This document shows positions 12,204 through 22,524 of a stretch of DNA of 64,000 nucleotides, piece after piece. A program made the position numbers and the translations under genes. Location of the stretch: contig OY986438.1 in assembly GCA_963920525.1 (NCBI GenBank), forward strand, positions 181,664,888 to 181,728,887. Reading direction: 5' to 3'. Position 1 is the stretch's first letter. Each line of letters opens with the position of its first letter. Under the pieces are notes generated by a model, which did no database searches, had not been told where the DNA came from, and saw only the letters and a program-made list of their open reading frames with translations. This stretch comes from Dichetophora obliterata. Lineage: Eukaryota; Arthropoda; Insecta; Diptera; Sciomyzidae.

Positions 12204-12834
12204 TTTCTTTTATATATAAATATATAAAATGGAATGTGTGTTTGTTTATTTGTTTGCTTGTACCTTATAGGAGACCAAACCTCTGGACCGATCTTCCTGA
12301 AATTTTCACAGCATTTAACTGGGACTCTGGCATGATTAATAGGGCACTTTTTTCGACCACGCCCACTTTTACGCCCACTTTTTTAAATTATGTAATTGCT
12401 CCCATATAGTTTTTAACAGATTTACTTCAAATTGTATACACATTATACTCCAGGCGAGTTAGAAATAAACATTTCTTACGCCACGCCCCCTTTAACGCCC
12501 CTTTTCACGCCAAATTTAAGTTTTAAACTTTTTGTTCTCTGTACATATTTGTTCCTTCCAACGGATTATTTTTTATTTGGTAGTATATTGCTCTTAATAC
12601 TGTTAACGTCGCCATATTACTATGAACCACACCCACTTCACCGCCCCTTTTTTAATTCAGATACTTACTTATACCACTAACAATGTTTGCTATACAAAAT
12701 ACTTTTTTTGTAATATGTATTTACCTAAAGTTTTATATACTTTTTATCTACAGGTAAGGTAGCCATAGATTTTTTTATTACCAAATCCCCCTTTTCGCCC
12801 CATTTTACTTTAATTATAATTAATCTGCTTTCAA
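12204..12834 (+). mobile_element. Helitron-like unit, 3' end missing
   Basis: Opens with a TATATATAAATATATAAAATGG stretch and GTTTGTTTATTTGTTTG, then a GGACCGATCTTCCTGAAA block at 12285, matching the start of the complete unit at 12835. No CTAG terminus is seen before the next unit begins, so this copy is truncated or was entered by the second. Confidence 0.6.
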
Positions 12835-13884
12835 TCTATATATATAAAAATGACTGTCTGTCTGTCTGTTTGTTTGTTTGTTTGTGCTTTATAGGAGGCT
12901 AAACCCTTGGACCGATCTTCCTGAAACATTCACAGCATTTTACTATGACTCTGGAAATAGGCTATGTGAAGTTTTTATTGGACAAAGGGGCGTGGCACTG
13001 CATTTTTTGACCTACGTTGATGCTATTTGGTACATATGGTATTGGCATAATTAGGAATACGTACCAGGATAAAAGTGGGTGGGACCACGCCCATTTTTAG
13101 GAAAATTTAAAATCGCAATATAGTCTTAACTACTGGACCGATCGTCATTAAATTTTCACAATAGGATGTTCTTACGAAATAATAAATTCTTGACTATATA
13201 AAGTTGTGAGTGGACGAAGGGGCTTGGCCTCGCCCATATAACCCAAAATTGAAAATCGTCATATTTTGGGCATTTTTTGACCAACGGCGGCAGTATTTGC
13301 TATATATGGTATTGGCATGAATAGAAATACGTACCAAAAGAAAAGTGGGCCCCTTTGATTGCGATATATTGGAGGCTGGACCTGATAACCGATCTTAAAT
13401 TTTCACAGCGTTCAGTTTTGACTCAGGAATACTTATTACATGATAATATTTTTCGACCATGCACACTTCTGCACCTACTTTTTTACTACGTTTATTAACG
13501 GCTTTACCACAAATTTAAAATACATATTAATTAAAATAGTGGGGTAGCCCCATTCTCTTTCTGCCAACACTGTCTTCAAAACAGCTGGTTTTATTATACG
13601 TGTTAATTAAAATAGAGAGTGGGGTAACCCCATTTTCATTCTCCCACATCTAACTGCGAAACAGCTGATTGTGTAATTGCTGCTTTTTGATCGGTATAAA
13701 AATAAAAAGGGGGAGCATAAAGCAAATTACATGCGATTCACTGCTGAATTCTAATTGGTTTACAACAAAAAAAGAGGCGAAGCATTACAATAATCAAATT
13801 AAATAAATAAATTTTTGTAAATATATAAATACTTTTAATTTTATTTTATACGAGGGGGTAGCGAAGCACACCGGGTTCAGCTAG
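12835..13884 (+). mobile_element. Helitron-like non-autonomous element
   Basis: Starts TCTATATATATAAAAATG after an A and ends GGGTTCAGCTAG before a T, which fits the A|TC...CTAG|T insertion rule of Helitrons. It has no TIR and no target duplication. The interior repeats a GGACCGATC...TTTTCACA block at 12909, 13135 and about 13387, and a 70-bp segment containing GTGGGGTAGCCCCATT (13530 region) recurs at about 13605. No Rep/helicase coding is present, so it is non-autonomous. Family assignment is from remembered end structure. Confidence 0.65.
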
Positions 13885-16800
13885 TATATAAATATACATA
13901 TATATCATCAAATAAATGTAATTTATTATAAAAAAACTCCTTTAATATATACGCTTTTTAAAAACAAATAAAATATATTTACCAAAAATAAATATAGTAA
14001 CAATAATAAATTATATAAAATCTATTTATTTTTTGTAAAGGTAAAAAAATTGTGAGTGTAATCAATACAACAAGAAATCTTCGTTAAACTATGACGTGGG
14101 GTGTTTTAACTTCGGCCCAGTCGAAGATTATTTCTTACCAGTTATTAATGAGATATAAATATTATTCGATTGATATAACCAGAAATACCAGAAATAAAAA
14201 TTATATTTTAATTGAAATAATTTCGACCAGAAATAAAACTGACTTGATCGTTTTTTTTAGATTAGAAGTAGAAGTTATTCCTTGGTTGATATTTTTTCGA
14301 ACAGAAACAAAAATGATTTTCTGATCGATATTTTTTTGGTTAAATATATATAATTATGAAATAAATATACTCATATATGTCAAGTATTTGCTTTTTATAC
14401 GATTATAAACTGCCTGCCATAACTCAAAATTTTCATTATGGTCTGTATAATGCTGGCGTATCTATGACCTTGGCAGAAAAAAAATTGCGTTTTAAAATAA
14501 TACATTTGGTTTTGAATATTTAAATGTTTTCACAGAAAACACTTTTCCATGTTCACAAAAAAGTTAAAATTTCGAGTTTCAACAATCATGCATAAAATGA
14601 GCACTATAGTCCACAGTATTTTGCAGAAATTTTTAAATAAAAAAGTTGAAAACAATGTGCCTGGAAATAACTCTATGAAACCTTGTAAAACTCGCTCGTC
14701 TTAAATGACATTTTTAATTAACAATGACATCTTTGTCTAAAACCTATATCTTGAAGCTTTAACTGAATTCTGGAAATTTTCTTATTATTAATTTCAGTCA
14801 TTTTTTAATTTTTCAGGTGGAATTAAAAATACTTTTAAGCATAAACATCAGACGACGATACCGATTTCTGTGAATTCAAATTAGGACAGAATATAAATTT
14901 TCCACAATAGCTCTATTTGACGAACGAGGGTCGTCATCCAAACATAAAAAAAAAATTTGCACGCTATATGCCATTTTATTCACTTCCATAATTCGGACAA
15001 ATTGTAAAAGAAATTCCAACGAAGCCATTCAAATTTTCATCAACTTTACAACAACCACAAAGCTTGATGTCGTAGATTTCCGCACATTCATTCGATTTCA
15101 GTCAAAAGCCTACGCACGACTGCTACGACAACGACGACGTTACCGTGATATATTGCCATAAAGTTATTACAATGGCTTCGAAATATTGTAAATATGATGT
15201 AAGAATTGATAAAAAGATCTCATACAAGACCATTTAAATGTTCAACAAGATTTTAGTATAGAATCGCAAGACCACAGCGGCTAAAATTTCTTGGAGTGAA
15301 GTGGAAGGCAACAAGAACTAACGATGAGGCATGCTAATAAGGAAGTAGGGACTGTTTTTCCTTTATTTCTTTTTGCAAGCAACAGCAACAATGCAGCAAG
15401 TACGGCGATAAGCTGGCAATTGTTTGGGCACATAAACTGCAGGGTAAAAAAAATATATGGTTAGATACATATAAGAAGATTGGACGGAATAAAATCTCAG
15501 TGGATGCATAGTTCCAGCCGACACTACGCGGTTATCTTACCCAACTAGTTTACAGTAAATTCCGCCGTTTGCTAGTGCCAAAGTCAGAGAGCTATGTAAT
15601 TTTTTTGATTGTCTTGAACGGCTGACTTGAGATCACTCAAGTCTGGGCTAAGCATCTGTTCTGCTTGAAAGATCCGCACTTTGTGTGGCTCTGTTGTTCA
15701 GGGTGGTGTTGTTGTTTTTTTTTTTGTTCTAATGCTGCGTCACAACAGCCTTCACGGAATGCGACCAACATGATCGATGCAACAAAGAAGAACAACACCG
15801 TTCCAAGTGCCAACTTGACCAGATTGTAAGCTTTTGATTTTTTTTTGTCTTGTTCTTTAAAGTTGCTATATTTTCTACTCTAGAATATGTTGAAGATTGT
15901 AGCGTAGCGCCAGCTGGAGTCACGTTCTGCCGGTACTATGTGTCTGAGACAGTTAGAGCGATTGTTAGATACAAAGATAGCCCGATAGTAGAGGGTGAGC
16001 GAGTTTTGGCTTGTTCCCACAAAAATCAACTGTTGGTGGACAAGCGATTAATTCTAGAAAAACTTCTAAGCAATTTAACCATCACCTGACGACAAAGTGA
16101 CAGTTGATCGGACTCTTGACAGCAAAAGCGTAGATTTAATGTTGAGCTTAGTTGGTGGTGGTGGTGGTGGTACGACTAAAGTAATTTTTGCTGAGTCAAG
16201 TTAAGCCAAAGCACAAAGAAAGCAAATTAACTTTAATGCTTAGAATGATATTTAAATAATTTTAAGCCAAAAGGAAAAACAAAAAAAGCTGAGATTGTTT
16301 AAAGTAATTGGAACACACGGCTACATCCGCTGAATTATAAAAAAAACTAAGGAAAAATAATTGTTCTGCAACAGGCTCTTAGCCAAGGGAATAGTTTCCT
16401 TGGTACATACTCCCCATAGGTTTCTAAGGTATATAAATAATTATACAATTATTCTATTAAAAGCTTAAATTGGTTACTTTAAAAAAATTGAAGATTCGAT
16501 AAAAATATTTTGAAAAAATATATTTTCTTGTTATTAAAACTTATTATTAAGTCTACATTTCGAACCAAAATAAAATTTCCAATATAAAATTTCAAAGAAA
16601 ACGGTTTAGTAATGAAAAGTTTTTACGATTATCATGAATCTCATTAATGCTACAAATATCTGTGGGCAATTTTCTAATGCATTTTTTGATTATAATGAAG
16701 TCCAATTGAAATGGTTGGATTAAAAGTGGGACAGCTATAAACAGATTTAAAAAATTTGGCGAAAAGGTTGCAAATTGTGGGGAGATCGGAGGTAGTATTG

Positions 16801-16912
16801 CCAAGATAACTTATAGTATTTGAAATACCAGCAGATTTTTTTTTTAATGTTTATAAACTGCCAAAAGCTTTTACTGTTATTAGTTTTTATTTCAGACTCT
16901 TCCTGACGTACA
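13885..16912. other. No gene seen
   Basis: AT-rich, with a moderately GC-richer stretch at 15050-16150 that contains a TGG microsatellite near 16150. An 80-codon frame at 15850-16089 shows no recognisable motif and is not called. Confidence 0.55.
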
Positions 16913-17279
16913 TACAGTGTTGCGCAAAACAATAGCAACAAAATAAGTGCGCTGCAACAAAATCGTGTATCTTTTTTAATATTGGGGACACACAAAAATG
17001 ATTATAGGAATCAAAGCATTTATTCATACGTCATATATAAAACAAATCAAATTCAAATTTGGTTTTGTTTTTTTATTAAATTTAAAATTACTGTGGCTAC
17101 AATTTGTCTGAGAGCAAAACAAAAGCAACAAAACTTGAAAAATTTAAAAAGAGAACAGAAGTTCCAAGAATTACCGGTAAAAGTTACGTTATTGTAAAGC
17201 ACGTGTTGTTTGTAAGTCATAAACATTTAAGTTTAGTTTTGTTTTTGCGCTAGTTGTGACATTGACTGTTCCATTTATA

Positions 17280-18340
17280 ATGGTACGTTTTAAATACTGT
17301 GAAGCTCTTAAATTACATATTACTTCCGAATATAAAAACGAAAATTCGCAAATATCTAACGTGAAACAGTTTGGTATTAATCGGTCAATAGTTTGCAGAT
17401 TAATAAAGAAATATATCATCACAAAAGACGTAACAACGGTACATTAAAGAGGGAGAGGAACATTTGTGACGTGTTCAAACGAAAAGCATTTGCCGCATCC
17501 AAAGAGATTGTTCAGACATTTAATTTAGATATCCATCACAGCACTGTTCGAAGACGAGCCGTTGAGAACGATTTAAGAAGTTACAGACCGGCAAATAAAC
17601 CTTTGCTTACAGCTAAGCATAAAAAACAAGGTGAGGTGTTACAATTCAAGCAATTCTGTCTGAAATTGTGACGAGTTGCAATTTATGGTTTTTTAGACTC
17701 AGTCTTGCAAAATAGCACTTAAATTGTACCGTTCAAAAATCGAAAACCGTTTTTTAGCGATGAATCAAAGTTCAACTTGATTAATTCAGATGGGATGTGC
17801 ACGGTACGGCGCCACCCAAGTACACGACTTCAAGCCCGAAACTGCAAAATAAATTTTAAACACGGAGGCGGAGGCATTATGGTCTGGACTTGTTTTTCCT
17901 ATAATGAAGTTGAACCATTTCAAAAAATCGATGGAATTATGGATCGATTTGTATATAATGACATTTTAGAAAGCAAGATGTGACCACAGTCAGAGTGGAA
18001 TATGTCGCTTCAGTGAACGTTTCAGCCCGACATCGACCCGAAGAACACTTCAAAGCTCATCAAAGATTACATTAGAGGCAATGGCATTCAAGTTCTTGAT
18101 TGGCCCGCACAGACACAATGACTTGAATCCCATTGTCTTTTTGGGATTTTGAAGGTAAAAGTTTCTGGTCAAAGGTTTTCCAATAAGACTGCACTGCATG
18201 AAGCCCTGAAACTTAATTGGGAGCATATACCTAATACCAAAATATCTAATTTAATAGAGTCGATGCCGCTCAGATGTGCAGCGGTTATCAAAAATAATAA
18301 ATCTTACACCAAATATAAATTATGTTGCTTTTGTTTTGCT
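17280..18340 (+). pseudogene. Tc1-like DD34E transposase, inactive
   Basis: Starts MVRFKYCEALKL, followed by a helix-turn-helix region (VKQFGINRSIVCRLIKKY). A frameshift near 17415 moves to the next block (NLDIHHSTVRRRAVEN). The catalytic core reads SDESKFNL (first Asp, codon 17759), GGGGIMVW near 17868, then DPKNTSKLIKDYI (second Asp region near 18030) and DWPAQT. The third-acid block DLNPI survives in a shifted frame near 18119, but the Glu is lost to a small deletion. The implied spacing of 34 residues places it in the DD34E group. Several stops and shifts make it non-functional. Confidence 0.9.
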
Positions 18341-18383
18341 CTCAGACAAACTGAATGTAGTCACATTAATTTTAAATTGTCGG

Positions 18384-18604
18384 TTGACAAGTAAAACTCA
18401 CTAAGTGTAGTCAGACCTCTTTAGAGATATTGAGGTTTTAATGTTAAAAATTAAATAAAAAATCTATTATACATAAGATCGATGCGATTTTGCAGAGTAA
18501 GTTAAAAAATAGTTTCTTTATTATAATTGCTTTTAAATTTTCGGTCTAACTACAAAAGTTTACAAGACAATACAAACTAAAACCCTTAATGATTTTTACC
18601 TGCC
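18384..18604. repeat. Left-end paired inverted motifs
   Basis: TTGACAAGTAAAACTCACTAA at 18384 is answered by an inverted, similar motif GGCAGGTAAAAATCATTAAG (18604-18585). The mirrored pair at the other end suggests transposase-binding sites. Confidence 0.65.
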
Positions 18605-18654
18605 GGAATCGAAAAAAAATTGAGAGATAATGAAGAACGAAAAAATTATAACTT

Positions 18655-18660
18655 TTTATT
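18655..18660 (-). terminator. Polyadenylation signal AATAAA
   Basis: AATAAA on the minus strand, about 59 bases downstream of the stop codon of the 730-residue gene and inside the element. Confidence 0.6.
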
Positions 18661-18718
18661 CTGATAACTTCATTTATAAAAAAAAAAATATAATATATTA
18701 AGAAAAAGGAAAAAAAAG

Positions 18719-21106
18719 TTATTCATCTTCTAAATCACTTTCATCATTGGAAGGTTCTGGTAAGCGCTCATGCTTTCCCATGTTAACTACTGGCAATTGC
18801 TTGTACCATGGAATCATTTCTTCTGGAATCAGTCTTGAATCGCAAAGCTTAACAAGATCAGCCTTTTTTGCCGATGAAATTGGTAGTAAATTATTGTAAG
18901 CTGACTTCAGTGTGGCGCTTTTCTTTGGACGACCTCTTCCAGCTACATTTACTTTCTTATAATCAGATGTATGATCGTATCTATAAAAAAAGATTGCCGG
19001 GAATTTTTTTTCGAATTTTAGGCATTTTATTTTAAGCCATGATACTTTGTCGCCAAATTCGTCTCGATTTCGATTTTTTATTGTGCTGTTTGCTAGTTCC
19101 TGTAAATTGTAGAAGTCGGAGAATTTTAGAAGATGAACTTGGTATTCGCTTTGGATTTTATATTTTTTAATCGATCTAGCCGATTGAAAGATTTGAATCC
19201 AATCAGTCATTGTGTAGGCACTCTTATTTTTCTTAGCCGACTCTATTGCGGAATGCATCGAGTCACACTCCATGTGTGAATGTCCTGACTCTAAAAATTT
19301 AAGTTCAACTCTGTTCAAGTGGCTTAAATTTTGTACAGCGTACATTAAAACAGCTGCTACTTGTTGGTTTCTATTCTGACCACCACAAGTGTCACAGAAT
19401 AGTGAAACATCTGTCACGGTTAACGGTAAAGTTTCGAGAAATTTCAATAAAATTGATCCTATTTCATTGCTCCCCTGCTTTCCATTCAATTCGTTCCAAG
19501 TGTAACAGTGGGCTATTTCTCCGCTTCCTACATAGATAGTCAAATTGTAAACGCATATTTTTCTGGAGTAATAAAACAATGACACACTGGAATAGGGCAA
19601 TTGAAGGACACTTTGCAAATCAAAAGTGCATGTTATGAATGAAGGATCAGTTTTGCATCTGACCTTATCATTTTCTTTGGCTTCATTACACTGATTTTTT
19701 CTCATAAGATGCATTGTATATTCTTCTTCCAGTTCTTTTTTGTCTGCATTAGAAGCTTGGTCATATTTTGCACATGTTGCGCAAAGGTCTTTTTTTGGTT
19801 TAAAAAACGAATAGTTGTAATCATTACAGAATATTCTTCTATAAGTTTTTTCGCTGACAATTTCTGTAATGTTGCGTTTCGGGCAAAAATCATTACGATA
19901 AAGATCGTACATTTTCCAAATAGACAAATTGCTATCTAGGTACAATTTCTTGGTGGACTTTCGTACGTAATGGGATTCCATTACTGGAAAGCTATCTATG
20001 TGGCTTTTTACTAAAGAAATTCCTGTTTCACTTGTTTTATATCCGGGTACTTTTCGACCAGTACCCGGACCATCATTGCCAGTAAATGACCCAAATTTTG
20101 AACCTGAAATTGCAGTGTTTATAGGTCCGTTTGAGATGCAAAGGGTCTTTTCAAAAAATTTTGCGCATACTCTTTGTCTGCCAGTGCTATTTTCTAAAAA
20201 ATATGTTTTGGACACATTACGCGATTTTACACTGTTCACATCAATTCTTCTTCTTTTTGGTTGGTGACTTTCGACATGTTTTATTATAAAGTCTTTTTGC
20301 CTCTTATAGTCAGAAAATCCACAGAACAATTTGCAAATTTCTTGCCTTTCCACCTCAGAGACATAATTTGTACATTTAAACTTACATTCAGAGCAATAAA
20401 TATGCTTTGGAGCTTTAGCAGGATGGTCCTTTTTTTTTGTTGAATATGGAAGGCATTTACCTCGACGAAATTTAGCTACATTAACCTTCCAGGCTTCTGG
20501 GTAATTTTTTTTTCGTCTCCTCAAAACCTTCTTATTGGTTTCGACAATGTAATCCGAAAAATCTGATATATCAGAATCTTCTTGGAAGTTTGGCTTGAAA
20601 GTTTGATCTTCGTTTGAATCTTCACTGAAATCTCCATCAGAACTGCAGTCGTAGTCGACAAGCCGAAAAGAGTTGTTTTGAATCTGCACATAATCACACT
20701 GATTTAGGGATTTTCTGTTTTAAGATTTATGCGGACAGAAATTTAAAAAGAATTTGCCACTCACATTAGATTCAATTGCTCCAGTCTCCTCATCATTATT
20801 CTTGTTCACATCACTTTGCTCCTCATCAGTAGGAGATATTTCTTGTTGAGTTAAAGCATTAACAAACTTTGTAGCTTCAGACACGCTATCAGGTTTATTA
20901 TCAAACAAATCCTGTTGACCAAGAATTTATGTATGTATGTAGTAAATGAATTTAATTATAAGAATACCACCCTCAATTTTGTTTCACGACAACACCTACA
21001 TTACAAAGATACATTATGTACTTACGTTGTTATCAGGGGTTTTATCACACCTTTGTTTGTTCATTGCCAATTCTGCTAAGTATCTACCTCTACTTGATCT
21101 ATTCAT
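18719..21106 (-). CDS. Predicted 730-residue transposase-like protein, three exons
   Basis: Predicted exons: 21106-21026 (27 codons), 20911-20765 (49 codons), 20683-18719 (654 codons plus stop TAA). Both introns are phase 0 with GT-AG ends (donors GTAAGT and GTGAGT; acceptors CAACAG and GTGCAG). Features by full-protein position: acidic Ser/Asp/Glu-rich N-terminus; CSEC-KFKC cysteine cluster near 173-180; CATC pair near 377-380; TFDLQ with Asp431; LFCDTCGGQNRN with Asp507; GHSHMECDSMH with Glu548; an AT-hook-like GRGRPKK near 658; acidic tail. The three acidic positions could be a DDE/D triad of an RNase H fold (inference). Proteins with a SD(T/N)CGGQN motif are widespread and mostly uncharacterised in insects. 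The frame has no lesion over 650 codons, unlike every other transposase in this window, so the copy is young. An AATAAA lies about 60 bases past the stop. Confidence 0.82.
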
Positions 21107-21287
21107 AATTAATATTGTTTTTATTAATTTATAATTACACAAAAATTCAACTCACTTTAAGACACCGAGAGAAATGATCAATTTCTTTTTGTCATACCGT
21201 TGAAATTCAAATCAAAGCCTACTTTGATTTCAAATAATATCTTTTTTTTAAACTTAAGTTCATTAACTGCGTCTTAGGTATAAAACA

Positions 21288-21504
21288 TTGACAAGTAAAA
21301 ATCATTAAGTACGTTTTTGAATTTTTCCTGCCGTAAGGATATACGAAATTGTAATTAATGAAAACAAAAAATCGAAAATTGGGGCATAGGATCGCTCAAT
21401 GAACATAATGATTTTTGTAACCAATACAATACAACAAAAAAAAATATTTTGTGATATTAAGTCATTTTGGCTCAAATCTGCACTTAGTGAGTTTTACCTG
21501 TCAA
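21288..21504. repeat. Right-end paired inverted motifs
   Basis: TTGACAAGTAAAAATCATTA at 21288 faces the inverted terminal motif ending at 21504, at a distance of about 215 bp, close to the 220 bp of the left pair. Confidence 0.65.
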
Positions 21505-21604
21505 CCGACGATGTCCCTAATATTTAAAAAGATACACGATTTTGTAGCAGCATTCTGATTTGGTGCTATTGTTTTGCGCAACACTGTATATAAGTTTTAT
21601 ACAA

Positions 21605-22125
21605 AAATTTATTCAAATGATCAAATTGTTTTTGAATGCTTTGATATTTATCATAAAGCTCCATATAATGTGGGTTTTTCTTAAAGAATTTATAGGCTTT
21701 TTTCTATCTGTTGCTTAGATTTACTAGAGCACTATTAAACCAATTGGGCTTAGAAGATGTTTTAAAATATTCTTTAGGAATGAAAAAATTCATCGCTTCA
21801 TTGAGCTTACTCGAAAAATAGTTAAAGTTTTTTGATAATTCAGCGTTGTTTAAAACTGACAACCAATCTATATTGTTCAAATAATAAGTAATACTACAAA
21901 AATCACCTTTGGAAAGAATAAATTAATAATTGCTATTTTGAGTTGGCTTAAGATAGCTATAAAATTTGAATGTAAGGCTCAGTACATTATGATGGTTCGT
22001 ATGAAGTACAAATGTTGAATTAACACTGCTAACATAAGCACTTATTTCCCTGTCTACAAAAATCAGATCAAGAAGTCTATTTTTATTATTATTAAAAATA
22101 CCAATCAATTGGTACAAATCCAATT
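21605..22125 (-). pseudogene. LINE fragment: end of endonuclease and linker
   Basis: Minus-strand reading starts MDLYQLIGIFNNNKNRLLD then LIFVDREI and TNHHNVLSLTF (22123-21923), the C-terminal part of an apurinic-type endonuclease of a jockey-like LINE. It continues through KNFNYFSSKLNEAMNFFIPK, SKPNWFNSALVNLSNR and a KKAYKFFKK block (to about 21660), the linker before the RT. No RT follows. Stops interrupt it and no target duplication was found. Confidence 0.75.
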
Positions 22126-22274
22126 TTATACATATATGAATTTTTTAAATTTTTTGTATGTGAATTGAACTTCCGTTTCTTATTTTAAACTTTATTTAAA
22201 CACTAAATAAACATTTAATAAAAACTCATGTGTATTCTTCTTCTTATAAAAAGTGAAAACCACTCTGAGAATTT

Positions 22275-22520
22275 TTGTTAGTAAGCGTGCCTAATCGTTA
22301 ACAATTCTATTCGTGAGCACTTGTGAGTCAAAATATGCCATCGTGATAGTGCGTGATCGTGAGTCAAAAATAATTTGAAATGTGAGCATTCGTGATGAGA
22401 AGAAAATACATCGGGAGCGTGCGTGATCGTTATTCAAATATATTATTTTAACCGTCAGCGTGCGTGATTCAAAATAACACATCATGAGCGTGTGTGATCG
22501 TGTGTCAAAATTACTCACTA
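22275..22520 (+). repeat. Degenerate minisatellite, GTGAGCGTGCGTGATCGTGA unit
   Basis: About six imperfect copies of a 33-45-bp unit of the form GTGAGCGTGCGTGATCGTGAGTCAAAATA. The GTGCGTGATCGTGA core is clear near 22350, 22420, 22460 and 22495. Confidence 0.7.
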
Positions 22521-22524
22521 CATC

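Larger units (their letters stand above)
18379..21509 (-). mobile_element. Intact TIR transposon nested in Tc1
   Basis: A 3131-bp element with terminal inverted repeats of about 32 bp: GTCGGTTGACAAGTAAAAC on the left and GTCGGTTGACAGGTAAAAC on the right (reverse complement), two mismatches overall. It lies inside the Tc1 copy between the transposase stop and the right TIR. The flanking bases (AAATT left, GATGT right) do not give a clear target duplication. It carries one intact three-exon gene on the minus strand. The TTGACARGTAAAA motif recurs at 18585-18604 and 21288-21310, facing inward relative to each end. The superfamily is not named here. Confidence 0.85.
16915..21586 (+). mobile_element. 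Tc1-like transposon split by a nested element
   Basis: TIRs begin CAGTGTTGCGCAAAACAAT at 16915 and, inverted, at 21586; similarity runs about 75 bp with mismatches. TA dinucleotides flank both ends (16913-16914 and 21587-21588), the standard Tc1/mariner target. The total of 4672 bp is far longer than a Tc1 because a 3.1-kb element sits at about 18379-21509; removing it leaves about 1.54 kb, normal for the family. Confidence 0.92.

Noticed and set aside
22275..22520. Possible CRISPR-like repeat array
   Set aside because: Units are degenerate and tandem without unique spacers, and the DNA is clearly eukaryotic.
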